A stretch of 64,000 nucleotides of DNA from Gigaspora margarita (GCA_009809945.1 WTPW01000596.1:1-64000), one strand, 5' to 3'; counted from the stretch's first letter, positions 17,429-31,112 are shown. Translations and numbers: made by a program. The notes: generated by a model from the letters alone, not told the origin.

Positions 17429-20400
17429 TTAAAGAAGATCAATTTTATATTCGTTGTAGTATTTTTCTACCTTGCGACTCAAATCATTGCTATTTTGTAT
17501 ATACTTTCCAAGTCCTACTAATTCTAAGTCTACAACTTTTTCATATTTCTTCAGTTTACTAAATTAGGATCATCATTATAAAGCTTTATTTTCCACATAG
17601 TATAAGGACTGAGCATTAGTTCTCCTTTCTTGATCTTTTTATATATTTCATTGCGAGGAAATGGTTCTCCATCATTATCTTTCTTAAAACCACAAATAAT
17701 ATTATATTTAGTATTTCTTATCTTGTAAAACTTATCATTATATTTATAGTACGAATCACCTAAATGACACATGCTAAGAATAAAGTTATTAAGCTCGTTA
17801 TCCATGTTATTTTGTTCAGCTTTATCTTCCGGTTTATATCTAAATTTTATACCTATTTCATTAAATTTAATTGCATTTTTATTACTATGATCGCTCTTTG
17901 TTATATCAGCGTATATAGTTACTTCTTCCCCATTTAATAACTTTGATATTTCTTGGCTATATGTTTTGTTTTCCCAAACAAAAAATGGTTGAGAGAATTC
18001 GGCATTGAATTTATCTTCTATCAAACATTCATCTGATTTATAAAGAATTATTTTGCGTTTTTGAACAATCGAATGCATTGTTATCATTTTTTGTTCTAAT
18101 CTTTCTTGGCTATATGTTTTATTTTCCCAACCGAAAAATGGCTGTGAGAATTCACCATTATATTTATCTTCTATCAAACATTCATCTGATTTACCAATTG
18201 AATGCATTGGTCTTATTGTTTCTAAAATGTTGTCATCTGACAATGAGCATAAAACAGGCAGATTTGTAAGTGGAAATACCATTTGTTTGAATGCACTTGT
18301 AGCTCTTTTAAAGTGCCATAATATAAGGTTGGTTCTTATTTTTAGATTTAGGTCATTTATAGCATTGTTCAATTTTTTATCTTCTANTTTAGTAATTTTT
18401 GGAGAATGAATATTTGCAATATATCTAGCAAGATTTGCTTGATCATAATAGTCTTGTATACGATCATATATTTTAATAAGAGTAGTTATTCCTTCATCTA
18501 ATTTTTCCATATAATAAGTTATATCTTTTTGTGCTTCAAATCCTCCAGAGATTTGCTGAATATTATATTTGATATCTTTTAATGAAGTTTGGACTTGCCA
18601 TTCAGTTAGATCAAGAAAAATATGAGACTTTTTATCTATTTTACTTTCTATATTGTAAATATCATTTTGCATTCTTTTAATCATAGAAACAATAATATGA
18701 TTAATATTATCTTCATACTGCATTAATTTTTTAATATCATCATCTGCTTGCTCGATTGAACCAGTTAAACTATCAAGCTCTTCTTTATCCTTTTTATATT
18801 TATCATATAGTTCAACTGTTATTTCAATTTTTTTAATTGCAGTATTAAAGGTTTGTATTATTTCTAATTCAGCTTTTGTCTTTTGACTAGTAGTAACATT
18901 TTCATTCTTTTTTAATTCTAATTTTTTCTGCGTCTGTTCTAATGCGTCTTTAATTTCTTTTACTACACTTGAATTGATATTTTTTAATAATTTTTGAATT
19001 TTTGTTTTGATTTTAGAAAAATTTGGATGTTTATTGCATTCTTGAGATAATTCTTCCAATTGTGATTCGATTTCTATTTTATATTTTAAAATTCCTTTGC
19101 TTTCAACCATTTTTTCCATTTTTTCTAAAGAAACTTTTATTTCTGGAGGAATTTCAAATTTTACTTTATTATTATCTTCAGAAATAAATGATTCAGCTAT
19201 ATGAGCTCCTTTTATTATTACATCACAAGCTATTCCAATAGGACTGACAACACTACCAGCACCATTTATTATTAGACCTACGGATTTTAAAATTTCTAAT
19301 ATTTGTTTCAATACCAATTTATTCTTTAAGTTACGATGTTCTTTTTCTAAAGCTAATTTATTGTCATCTACTTTTTTCATCTACTTTTTTATCTCATCAA
19401 GTAGTGAATTTATTTTTTCATTTATTTCAATAACAATTTTATCTACCTCAACCTTAATTTGTTCGCTAGCAGTCTTATAAGCCTCTTCAACTTTTATCTT
19501 AATTTCCTCTTTAAATCTATGTGCTTCGTGTTGTGTTGCTTCATCCTTTAATGATTTAATATCTTCTTCTATTGTGTCAAAATATCTATCTATATCAATT
19601 ATTAAATTAGACCTAGGCTCAAATTTGAGGTTGCAAATCTTACTAAGAGTATATGTATATAGATAGATAAGTGCATTTTTATCATTTTGATTTCTAAAAT
19701 TTTCTGCCGATTTATCAATAAATTTTAGAAGCAATTGGTATAAAGAAAGGATAACAATACCATTATTATCTTTTTGTTCAAATTGTTCCAAATCATTGAA
19801 GATATTAATGAACTTTAGCGTGGAATCGTAAAGTTCAAATTTTGAATGATTATTTAATTGATGATAATCAAAATTTTCAAGAAACTTATTTAATTGAAAA
19901 TCATCTTTGTCTTCATTTCTTAAAAGCTCAAAGACTTCAATGTGGAAAGAAATTACAGCTATATGTAATGGTTTCCAGCCATTTTTATTTTCGCAATTAA
20001 TATTTGCACCTTGATTTAGTAAAATCTTTACAATCTTTGTATGCCCGTTCCACACGGCTTCATGCAGTGCTGTTTCTCCGATTTCATCTTCGATATAAAT
20101 TAAACTATTTTGTTTTCTTGCTAAGTCTTCTACTAATTTTCCATCATTTTCAAATGCAGCCCAATGTAATGGAGTTCTATCATGTTTATCAGTAAAACAG
20201 CTAAAATGATTTGCCCCAAATTTTAATAAAAAGTTGATAATTTCAATATCTTCTTTGCCTGCAGTATAATTTAATCTTATATTATCAATCTTTTCTTTTT
20301 TTAATAATAACTTAACAACGTTTTTGTATTTCTTCTTAGCAGCATAATAAATATGATAGAATAATTGTTCGTTAAAGTCAACATCTTTATCAGTTCTAGC

Positions 20401-20908
20401 TTCTTCTGTCAATAAATATTTAGCTGCTTCCAAGCGATTATTATCTACAGCATGATCTAATGCTTGTTTAATAACCTCAGTATCTTGTTTATAATCTAGT
20501 AAAATCTTAATCACCTCTACATGTCCTGTAGTAGCAGCGAGGGGTAATAGTGCACGAATACAAATAACCTCAGTATTAGCATTATTTTTAAGCAAAATCT
20601 TTACAATTTCTTGACGACCATGAGATATAGCGTTGTGTAAAGCTGCAATAACATCAGCTTCATGCTTTATCAACGTATTAACAATCTTTTCATGACCAGC
20701 TTCTGCTGCAAAAAATAATGGTGTACAGTCATCATCATCCTTAACATCAATTTGGGCTTTGTGTTTTATCAAAATGTTAACAATAGTTGTATACCCGTTT
20801 ATTGAGGCCCAATGCAAAGTTGTTTTACCATTATTACTTTGTCTATTAATTTCAGCTTTGTATTTTTTTATCAAAGAATCAAAATCACGTTTTATAATTG
20901 ATATGACG
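17429..20908 (-). CDS. Large exon of gene B: ankyrin repeats, helices, hydrophobic segment
   Basis: Begins at 20908 after TTAATAG; an ACTAAC branch-like motif lies about 35 nt upstream. About ten ankyrin repeats span 20840-19900. Lys/Glu-rich coiled coil follows (19720-19390), then a hydrophobic stretch near 19290-19200 (Gly/Ile/Val-rich, about 25-30 residues), more coiled coil to about 18430, and a C-terminal part containing a duplicated block (KSDECLIEDK...FSQPFF) at about 18190-18105 and 18025-17945. TAG at 19381-19383 interrupts the frame. A TGA at 17551-17553 is followed, one frame over, by about 42 clean codons ending in TAA at 17429-17431, so a base was probably lost from the A-run near 17555. 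One undetermined base lies at 18387. Confidence 0.75.
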
Positions 20909-23900
20909 CTATTAATATTTAAGTTAAATTTATTTAGTTGTTAGTAATAGTAGTAAAATTTTAATTCGATAAATGAATATCGTAATCGAACTTACCCGCT
21001 GATATTGGTGTTCAAATGTAATTGATTAAAATATTATATAGCAATAACGATTAAATTTATTTAATAAATAAATATATATAATCGAACTTACCATCTGTAA
21101 TTAATGTAATCATTTAAAATTATTATTTAGCATTGATAGTAAAATTTCAATTTTTTAAAAAAAAAAAAACAATTAATATATGAGATCGAACCTACCTCCT
21201 AATAGCGTCATTTAATGTAATAAATTAAAAAATTATTTAGCAATAATAGCAAATTTTTGATTTAATAAGCAACCAAACTTACACACTAGTAGTTAATTAT
21301 TATTTAGTATGGTAGTAAAATTTTAATTTAAAAAAAAAAGAATGTATGTACTCAAACTTACTATCTGTAGTCAATGTAATCGATTAATAACAATTAATAT
21401 TTAAGTCTCGATTTAAAATAAATATATGTAATTGAACTTACTCCCTAATAGTTGTGTTAATGTAATAGATTAAATATTGATTAAATATTACTTAATAATA
21501 AGAGTAAAATTTTAATATAACAAATAAATATAAGTAATTAAACTTACTTTCTGGAACCAACATAATCGATTAAAATATTATTTAGCAATAATAATTAATA
21601 TTTAAATTCTAATTTATCAAATGAATTTATGTAATTGACACTTACAATCTGGTAATTAATGTATCGATTAAATTAATTTTAGCAATAAAAGTAAAATATT
21701 AATCTAACAAATGAACATATGTAATTTTACTTACTTGCTGGTAGTTAATGTAATCAATTAAAATATTATTCAGTAATAATAGAAAAATTTACTTTTAACA
21801 AATGAATATATGTAATCGAACTTACAATCTGGTAAATAACAAAGTAAGATAAAATATTATTTAGTAATAAAGTAAAATTTAATTAACCAATGAATATAAA
21901 TATTCGAACTTACTCTCTGGTAGTGATGGTTATTTAATAGAAAAAATTATTTAATAATAATTAATTTATATTTAAGTTCTAATTTATTAAATAAATATAA
22001 GTGTTCGAACTTACTTCCTGTTAGATGTAGTTAATATAATCAATTAAAATATTATTTAACAGTAACGGTAAAATTTTAACAAAATGAATGTATGTAATTT
22101 ACTTACGATCTGTAGTCAATATAATCGATTAAAAATAGTAATACTAGAAAATTCTAATATAACAAATGAATATAGATAATCAAACTTACAAACTAGCAGT
22201 TAATATAAAATTAGTTAAAATATTAATAATAATGAATATTTTAAATTCAAATTTAACAAATAGATATATGTAATCTAACATACTTCCTAATAATTGTAGT
22301 TAATAAAATTTATTAAAATATTTTGATAATATTTAAATTCTAATTTAACAAATAAATATAAATAATCGAACTTACTCCCTAATAGATAATGTAAGCGATG
22401 AATTTATTAACAATAACGGCAAAATTTAACAAATTCGTATATGTAATCGAACTTACTCTCTGACAGTGTGACAATTAATGTATTTAGTAACAGCATTTAA
22501 ATTCTAATTAAGCAAATAAATATACATAATTGAGCTTACAATCTAGTAGTTAATGTAATCGATTAAAATATTAGTATTAATATTAATTAAATTTTAATTA
22601 AACAAATGAATATATGTAATAAAATTTACATTCTAATAATTGTATTTAATAATATAATTAATTAAAGTGTTATTTAGCAATAATTGCAACATTTTAATCT
22701 AACAAATGAAAATAGTATGTAATTGTACTTACTTTCTGGTAATTAATGGAATCAATTAGAATTTTATTTAATGACAATAAATATTTAAATTCTTATTTAA
22801 GAAATAAATATATAAATTGAGCTTACAATCTGTAATTGATTAAAACATTATTTAAAAATTAAATTAATAGTAAAATTTTAATTTAACAAATAAATTTATG
22901 TGATAGAACTTACTCCCTAATGGTTATAATTAATGTAATTGATTAAATTATTATTTAGCAATTAATTTAACAAATGAATATATGTAATTGAACTTACTCT
23001 CTGTGGCGAAATAATTTAATAGATTAAAATATTTTTTTTTGCAATAATAAAATCTTTAACAAATATACGTAACCATGCTTACAATCTGGTAATTAATGTA
23101 ATCGATTAAAATATTACTTTAATATAAATAAATTAATATACATAATCGAACTTACTTCCTGGTTGTTCATATAATTGATTAAAATATTACTTAGTAATAA
23201 TAGTAAAATTTTATTGCGGTTTGCAAATGATGTCTATTTAAACTGGCAGATTGGAGATATTATTATTTTCAATGGTGATTTGTAAAAAAATTAATTTCTC
23301 GCATCTATGCCAGGTTCATGGCGCAGCATAATCCTTTAAAGTTCATTTATGTTAGGTTAGGGGTAGGGCCATGGATCAAAGAGGGAGTTTATATAGTAAA
23401 ATTACCAACGAAAACAAATTTCATGATCGAGCTACGTTACACCTGATCCTTTGAAGTCTAATTTGTGGATCAGGAGAGCTGCACCACAATGATCGACAAA
23501 ACTTGGCACAGAATTTTTTCCTGATCTGATTGATCGCAGTAATAAAAAACACATTTTGCAACCACAATAATTTAACAAATGAATATTGTATACGTAATCG
23601 AACATACCACCTAGTAATGGTAGTTAATAAAATTAATTAAAATATCATCCAACAATAATAATATTTTATCGCGGTTCGCAAAGTTCTATAATCTAGCAAT
23701 TATCATTAACTCGATCAACTTTTACAAACCGCGATAATTTAGCAAAAGAATATAAATAAACAAACTTACAATCTGGTAGTTAATATAATCGATTAAAAAT
23801 ATTATTTAATACTTAAATTCCAATTTGACAAATGAGTATACTTAATTGAACTTACAATCTGATAGTAAATATAATCAATTAAAATCTTATTCAGTAACGA

Positions 23901-26900
23901 TAACAGAATTTTAATTTAATAATGATAAATGAATATACGTAATCGAACTTACTCCCTAGTTAATGTAGTCAATTAAGATGTTATTTAGTATTAGTTGTCG
24001 GTAATATTTTAAATTCTAATTTAATAAATAAATATATGTGATCTTAATCGAACTTACTCCCTGATATTATATAGTTTTAATTAATATAACAAATTAAAAT
24101 ATTATTTAGCAATAATAAATATATGCAATCGACTTACCCGCTGGTAATGATAGTTAATTTAATTTAATAATAATAATTGACTAATTCATCAAATAAATAT
24201 GTAATCAGACTTACTTCCTGATGGTGATAGTTAATATAATCAATTAAAGATATTATTTAGCATTAAATAGTAAAACTCAAATGAATATATGTAATCGAAC
24301 TTACAAACTGGTAATTAATGTAATCGATTAAAATATTACTTAGTAATAATAATAGAATTTTAACAAATGAATACTGTATACGTAATCGAACTTACTTTCT
24401 AATAGTGGTAGTTGATGTAATGAGTTAAATATTATTTAGCAACAATATTCACATTCTATAGTAATTTAACAAATGAGCACATATAATCAAACTTACAATC
24501 TGATAATTAGATAATCAATGAAATTATTATTTAGTAATCATAGAAAATTTTGGTTTGACAAATGAACATATATAATCGAACTTACAGTCTGATAGTTGAA
24601 GTAATCGATTCAATTGTTATTTAGTAATTAAAGTCAAATTTTAATTTAGTAAATGAATATATAACTGTGCTTACTTGCTAATAGTCATTATATCGATTAG
24701 AATATTATTATAATAAATTCTACTTAACTAATAAATATGCGTAATACTGTAATAGAACTTACTCCCTGATAAATGCAGATAATGTAATTAGTTAAAATAT
24801 TATTCAGCAATAATAAAAAATAATTTAACCAATATACGTAATCGAACTTACGCTCTGGCAGTAATGTAATTGATAATAATTAATATTTAAATTCTGATTT
24901 AACAAATGAAAATAATTAATTGAAATTACCTCCTGATGGTGACAGTTAACGCAATTTATTAAAATATTATTTAATAATAGCAAATTAACAAATAAATATA
25001 AGCAATCTAACATACGTCCTAAAATTTGTAATGAATATAACCAATTGAAATTATTATTTACAGTAATGAGATTAAAATATTATTTAGTAATGATAAATGA
25101 AGATAATGCGAATATACGTAATCGAACTTACTCCCTAGTTAATGCGATTAAAAATTATTTAATAAGAATTGATATTTAAATTCTAATTTAATAAATGAAT
25201 TCATAGTTGAACTTACAAGCTGGGTGTTAATACAATCGTTTAAAAGATTATTATTAATAATTAATATTAAATTCTACTTTAACAAATGAATAAACATACT
25301 CCCTAATAGTTGTAATTAATATAATCGATTAAATTATTATTTAGCAATTATAAAATTTTAAAATTTAACAAATGAATATATATAATCGAACTTACTCCCT
25401 AGTAATGACAGTTAACGTAATCAATTAAAAATATTATTTAGCGACAATAGTAAAATTTTTATTTTCCTATAAGAAAAATGCACTGTAATGGCATGGGTTG
25501 GCATGGGGTTGAGTGGCACGGATCAAACCCATATTTTTACGTAATTAGTTAGCTCGCGTTGGACCATATACCAATACCAATTGGACCGTTAATGACTCGG
25601 GTTTTGTAATACTTTACTAGTCCGATCGGTATGGGCTTTGGCACAGGTAACGACACATAAATTCATGTACTAACAAATACAAACTCAGGTCGACTTAAGG
25701 CATTATGCATTCCGATATGAACACGATTTGAAACAGAAATTTGGCGCAAATTGGAGATCTTTAGGATACCATTCGGGTTCACATAGATGTAACCGATAGT
25801 TCAATAGAAAATTAATAGAGCTATAGGATAATTTTTCTATAGTTCTATCCAGTGTTGTACATTTTCATTGTCCAAAGATTTTTGAGTGAAGTTTTCTCAA
25901 TAACCACTAGTTCAAATTCAATGAAAATTTTTTTTATTTTATTCTACATAGAATTACAATAAAAAATTTTCATCAAATTTTGATCAGATAGTTATCAAAA
26001 AAATTCACTCAAGAATCTTTGAACAATGAAAATGTATCAATATACCTTGAACGTTTATATGAACCCAAATTGTATCCTAAAGATCTCCTATTTGCACCAA
26101 ATTTCTGTTTCAAATCGGATTCATATCGGATCAAATTGAACCCGATTTGCTTTAAGACATAAATTTACATCAATAATCAACATAATATGAATAACCTAAC
26201 TGCATAGGAGGCAAAATATTATAAGGAATTTTTTAAGACACCTACAGCATTTTTTTTTTAAAAAAAAGAAATCGTGAAACGAGCCATTTGACATAGTGTG
26301 CCATCCCTTGTCGTAATGTCCATTCCATTTATACCTGTACGTGCCATACAACCCGTGCCATTTCTGTAACCAACCAGTGCCACAACAGACGCTTTCTTAT
26401 ATGGCTTAGCAAATAAATATAATTGAACTTACAAACTGGTATTAATATAAATCGATAAAATATTATTCAGCAATATTAGTAAACTTTTAATTTGGTAAAT
26501 GAATGTACGTGATCGAACTTACTCCCTGGTAGAGTTTATGTGATCGATTAAAATATTATTAGAAAATTTAATCTGACAAATGAATATACGTAATCGAACT
26601 TACATCCTGGTAATAATTAATAATGAAATTAATTAAAAATATTTTTGCCATCAATGAGTATATGTAATCGAACTTACTTTCTGGTAATTAATATAATCGA
26701 TTAAAATATTATTTAAAAATAATCATAAAGTTTTAATTTAACAAATAAATATATGTAATAACACTTACAATCTGGTAGTGATCGTTAATGTATTAATTAA
26801 TTATTGTTTAATAACAGATAATCAATGTTTAATTCTAATTGAACAAATAATATACGTAATCGAACCTACCCTCTGGTAGCAGTAGTTAATTGAATCAATT

Positions 26901-29900
26901 AAAAATATTATTTAGTAATACTGTAATTGTAAATATTAAAAAATGAATATACATAATCGAACTTACCCCCTGGTAATGGTGATTAATGTAAATAAATATT
27001 AATTAATGATACCGTAATAATAATTAAATTCTATGCAGGAATATATGTAATCGAACCTACCATCTGGTAGTTAATTTAATCGATTAAAATAAAAGTAATA
27101 ATAATTAATATTTAGATTCTGACTTAATAAATAAATATATGTAATCGAACTTACTTCCTAAAAGTTATAGTTAATCGATTAAAATATTATTTAACAATTT
27201 TAATTTAATAAATTATTGAATTATACGCAATTGAACTTACTCTCTGGTGGTAGTTAATTTAATCGATAAAACATTATTTTAGTAGTAATAATTAATTTTT
27301 AAATTCTAGCTTATAAAATGAATATACGCAGTCAAACTTACTCTCTGTAATTAAATTATTATTTAGCAATAATAGTAAAACCTTAATAAGTGAATAGACG
27401 TAATCGAACTTACGACCTAATAATAATGTAATCGATTAAAATATTATCGTTATTTAGCATTTATAATTTATAGTAGATTCTAATTTATCAAATAAAAATA
27501 CTTGGTCGAACTCACAAACTTGTGATGGTTAATGCAATCGATTCGATTAGAATATTATTTAGGAATATTAGTAAATTTAGTAAATTTTGAATTTAACAAA
27601 TGAAATATAATAGAGCTTACTTTCTGGTAATTAATATTGATTAAAATATTATTTAAAAATAATTTAATAAGTTATCAAATGAATATGCGTAATGAGCTTA
27701 CTTTCTGGTAATTAATGTAATCGATTAAAAATATTATTTAGCAATAAAACATATTAATTTATCGTCGCTTGCAAATGAGCGATGACAAAGGAAAAACATT
27801 TCAGACTTTTTTACCGGACACAATATATCTAATTTATCAAGTATTGTGTCCGATACAAAAAATAAACGAAATTCGAAGTGCATTTTCCCCTTGGCAGCAC
27901 AAATGATGTAACTTTGATCAAATTTTGCGTAACGTATTCCACAAGCAAATTAGCTGATTATGAAGTGTTTCTTATTTGATATCTATCTATTATTTTTATG
28001 AATCTTTTTTATTCCAATATCTATTTACACAAACACTCAATCGTGCAATCATAGATACATCATTGGATAATAAATTTATATTCGTAATCAAACTTACCTC
28101 CTGATAGTGATAAAATTAGTGTAATTATTAAAATATTATTTAATAATAATTACTAGTATTATTTAAATTAAAACTTGAATATAAGTAATCGAACTTACAA
28201 ACTGGTAGTTATTGTAATTGATTAAAATATCGTTTAGCAATCATAATAAAGATTAATATAACAAATGAATAAACGTAATCGAACTTACAGTCTGGTAACC
28301 AATATAATCGATTAAAATTATTATTTAGAAACAATAGTCATTTTATTTAATAAATAAATATGCATAATCGAACTTACTTTCTGGTCGTGAGATTTAAAAT
28401 AATCGTTTAAATTATTATTTAGCAATTCTTATTTTAATAAATGGACATACGAATCGAACTTACAATCTGATAATAAATGTAATTAATTAATTAAAATATT
28501 ATATAACAATAATAGCATAATTTTAATTTGGGGGCATCATCAATCAAAAACTAACATAAGTTGTAAATAACAACTAATTATAATATGTTATATGTCATTC
28601 CCATGTAACAATTAATCTCACTATGCTACGTTTTGATTGACGATTTTCCATTTAACAAATGAATATAATAATCGAACCTACCCTCTGATAGTGGTAATTA
28701 ATGTAATCGATTAAAATACAATAATAATAAATGGAAGATGCATATTCGAACTTACCCCCTGAGATTTGTGGTTAATGTAATCGATTAAAATCTTATTTAG
28801 CAATAATAGTGAAATTTATTTTAATAAATAAACAAACTTACTTCCTGGTATCGGTAGTTAATACAATTTTTATTAAATATCATTTAGCAAGAATAGTAAA
28901 TTTTAATTTTTAAAAATTTATATAAATAATCGAACGTACCCGCTGGTAGTGGTAGTTAATATAAGTAATAGTAAAGTTTTAATAAAACAAGTGAAAATAT
29001 ATACGCAATTGAACTTACATTCTGATAGTTAATGTAATCGTTTAGAATACACGTATTTAACGATTGATTATTTAACATGAATATACTTAATAGAGCTTAC
29101 TTCCTAGAGTTAAATTTAATCAATTCAAATATTATTTAGCACTATGGTATTTTATTTTAATTTAACAAACGTATATAAGTAATCGGACTTACAATCTGGT
29201 AGTTAATATAACCGATTAAACCATTAATTAATATTTAAATCCTGATTTAATAAATATACGTAATCGAACTTACGATCTAGTAATAATTGATTAAAATATT
29301 ATTTTAGCAGTAATGGTAAAAATTTTAATTTGGCAAAAGAATATACATAGTTGAACTTACGATCTAGTAGTAATTGATTAAAATATTATTTAATAACACT
29401 AATAACTGATAACTAATGAACAAATGAATATAGACATGCATAATCATACTTACTTTCTGATATCGATTAAATATTATTGTTATTTAGCACTTATTGTAGA
29501 TTCTAATCTATCAAATGAATATACTTAATCAAACTTACTCCCTGGTAGTGAATCAATTAAAAATATTATTTAGCAATAATAGTAAAATTTTAATTTTAAA
29601 ATGAATATACTTACAATCTGATAGTTAATGTATTCGATTGATATATTATTTAGCAATAATACAGTAATAGGCATTTTTAATCTAACAAATTAATATACAT
29701 AATCGTGCTTACTTGCTGATAGTTAATGTAATAGATAGAAAGGTTATTAATATTTAAACTCTAATTTATTAAAAAAATGTACGTAAACATGCTTACTTTC
29801 TGGTAGTCAATATAATCGATTAATAATCATTAGCAATAATAGTAAAATTTTAATTTAACAAATGAATGTATATAATCGAGCTTACAATCTTGTAATTAAT

Positions 29901-31112
29901 ATATGTATTTATTAGCAATGTCAGTAAAATTTTAATTAAAAAATGAATACACATCTCGAACTTACTTGCTGGGAATGAATATAATCGATTTAGCAACAAT
30001 AGTAAACCTTTATCATAATTAAACAAATTTACGCAATCGACTTACTAACTAAAAATTAATGTAATTGATTAAAAATATTATTTGTAATAATAATAATGGC
30101 AAATTTTATTATAATTTATTGCGGTTTGCAAACTATTCCAATATGCCAATTTCATACTAGAGTTAATACCTCTATCCGGATTTAAATTTAAATCCGGATT
30201 TATTTATATCCGGAATTTAAAACACATGTAAATCCGGATAGAGGTGTTAACTCTATTTAATATCCCAGATATCGGAGTATTTTAAGAAATCGGAATCATC
30301 TAAAAATCGCGATTTTTTTTTTTTTTTGATCTGCAAAATTTACAGAAATTTGCAAACCGTAATAAAATATATACGCAATAAAAAAATTTATATAACTTAC
30401 TTTCTGATAATTAATTTAATCAGTCAAGATAAATTATTATTAAAAGTCAATTATTGACATTAAATATTTTTAACAAATAAATATGTAATTGAACTAATCG
30501 AACTCACTTTCTAGTAATCATTAATATTTATTTTTAGTGTTAACGACCAAACTACTATTTTATCATATCATTACGAAATAAACTCTAGCTGTTATTTTAT
30601 CATATCATTACGAAATAAACTCTAGCTGTTATTTTGGGACACGTAGTTTGAAGAGAACTAATAAGTTAATTTAGTCAAAGATTTTAATAACAAAATTATG
30701 ACTCGTATTCGGTTAAATTAATTATTAGCTCTTCAAACTGCTTATCTCGAAGTAACGCCTGGTTGTTTATTTTGTGATGATACAGTATCAAAATTGATAT
30801 TTAATTTGAAATGTAAAAATATGTGATGGAACATACATTTTGTCAATTAATGCCACTCCTATAAAATTGAATTTAAATAATACGAATTTCATTAAAATTC
30901 ATCAATTAAATCGCAGAATTTATAAAACGCATCCATGGTATTTATGACTTATTGCATGTTTTTTTCTGAGTTTTGCAGAACGCTTTCCAGTTTTTGGGAT
31001 AATATATAAAACACCATAGCTGTATTTTAACAAGAGATTTATTACATATCAAGATTTACAGACCATCAAATTCATCAGATTCATCGGGCGATCCAAGTGA
31101 GTGATTTGACAT
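17429..31112 (-). CDS. Gene copy B: ankyrin/helical protein with 84 three-nucleotide microexons
   Basis: Complete version of the gene. Exon 1 is 31060-31112, tentative exon 2 is 31015-31019, exon 3 is 30837-30858, 84 microexons run from 30510 down to 20996, and the large exon runs from 20908 to about 17429. The layout, phases and splice sites match copy A. The microexon-encoded segment agrees with A at about 63 of 83 codons. The large exon carries a TAG at 19381-19383 where A has a Leu codon, and a likely one-base deletion near 17553-17557. If read through, the product would be an N-terminal tail, a microexon helix, about ten ankyrin repeats and a ~650-residue helical region with a hydrophobic hairpin-like segment. 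The role is unknown. Ankyrin repeats bind proteins, and the C-terminal pattern loosely recalls helical pore-forming or membrane-remodelling proteins, but I see no diagnostic motif. Confidence 0.72.
25851..26036. mobile_element. Palindromic insertion specific to copy B
   Basis: Inverted arms CATTTTCATTGTCCAAAGAT and ATCTTTGAACAATGAAAATG around an A/T-rich centre, absent from the corresponding place in copy A (about 8400). It is nested in the 25466-26405 element inside a microexon intron. Confidence 0.75.
30118..30362. mobile_element. MITE with nested palindrome in a microexon intron of copy B
   Basis: The outer ends TTGCGGTTTGCAAA / TTTGCAAACCGTAATAA are of the same family as 5443-5870; copy A keeps only ~30 bp of it (12908-12937). 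Nested inside, 30168-30255 is a palindrome with AGAGTTAATACCTCTATCCG and its complement, present only in B. Confidence 0.65.
30837..30858 (-). CDS. Exon 3 of gene B (22 nt)
   Basis: Acceptor TTTATAG, donor GTATGTTCC. It is open only when entered in phase 1 and left in phase 2. It differs from copy A by a single base. Confidence 0.65.
31015..31019 (-). CDS. Tentative 5-nt exon 2 of gene B
   Basis: CTATG between ATACAG and GTGTTT, preceded by a 40-nt intron, exactly as in copy A. It is needed to move from phase 2 (exon 1) to phase 1 (exon 3). Confidence 0.4.
31060..31112 (-). CDS. Exon 1 of gene B (start codon)
   Basis: ATG at 31110-31112, same length and peptide as exon 1 of copy A, with one silent change. 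It is followed by the donor GTAAAT; without splicing, a TAA stop follows immediately. It exits in phase 2. Confidence 0.65.

Larger units (their letters stand above)
20996..30510 (-). other. Array of 84 three-nucleotide microexons, gene B
   Basis: First base (plus coordinate) of each 3-nt exon: 20996, 21092, 21196, 21283, 21362, 21442, 21548, 21646, 21735, 21826, 21914, 22015, 22107, 22190, 22284, 22376, 22457, 22550, 22630, 22733, 22827, 22914, 22998, 23083, 23156, 23608, 23770, 23856, 23953, 24058, 24138, 24215, 24305, 24396, 24497, 24586, 24675, 24763, 24852, 24930, 25016, 25132, 25217, 25300, 25396, 26433, 26523, 26604, 26678, 26769, 26870, 26967, 27061, 27155, 27241, 27342, 27414, 27516, 27621, 27702, 28098, 28199, 28289, 28378, 28464, 28682, 28756, 28842, 28940, 29019, 29101, 29193, 29274, 29361, 29454, 29539, 29615, 29713, 29797, 29886, 29966, 30046, 30401, 30508. 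All are preceded by AG (CAG or TAG, rarely AAG at 27516 and 29886) and followed by GT. Units match copy A one to one, except that 27241 and 27342 correspond to the single unit 9726. Phase 2 is free of stops. Introns share the same consensus as in A and tolerate several MITE insertions. Confidence 0.85.

Noticed and set aside
18078..18409. Plus-strand frames opposite the large exon of gene B, also 20004-20195 and 20759-20944
   Set aside because: They are antisense shadows of the ankyrin/helical coding exon.
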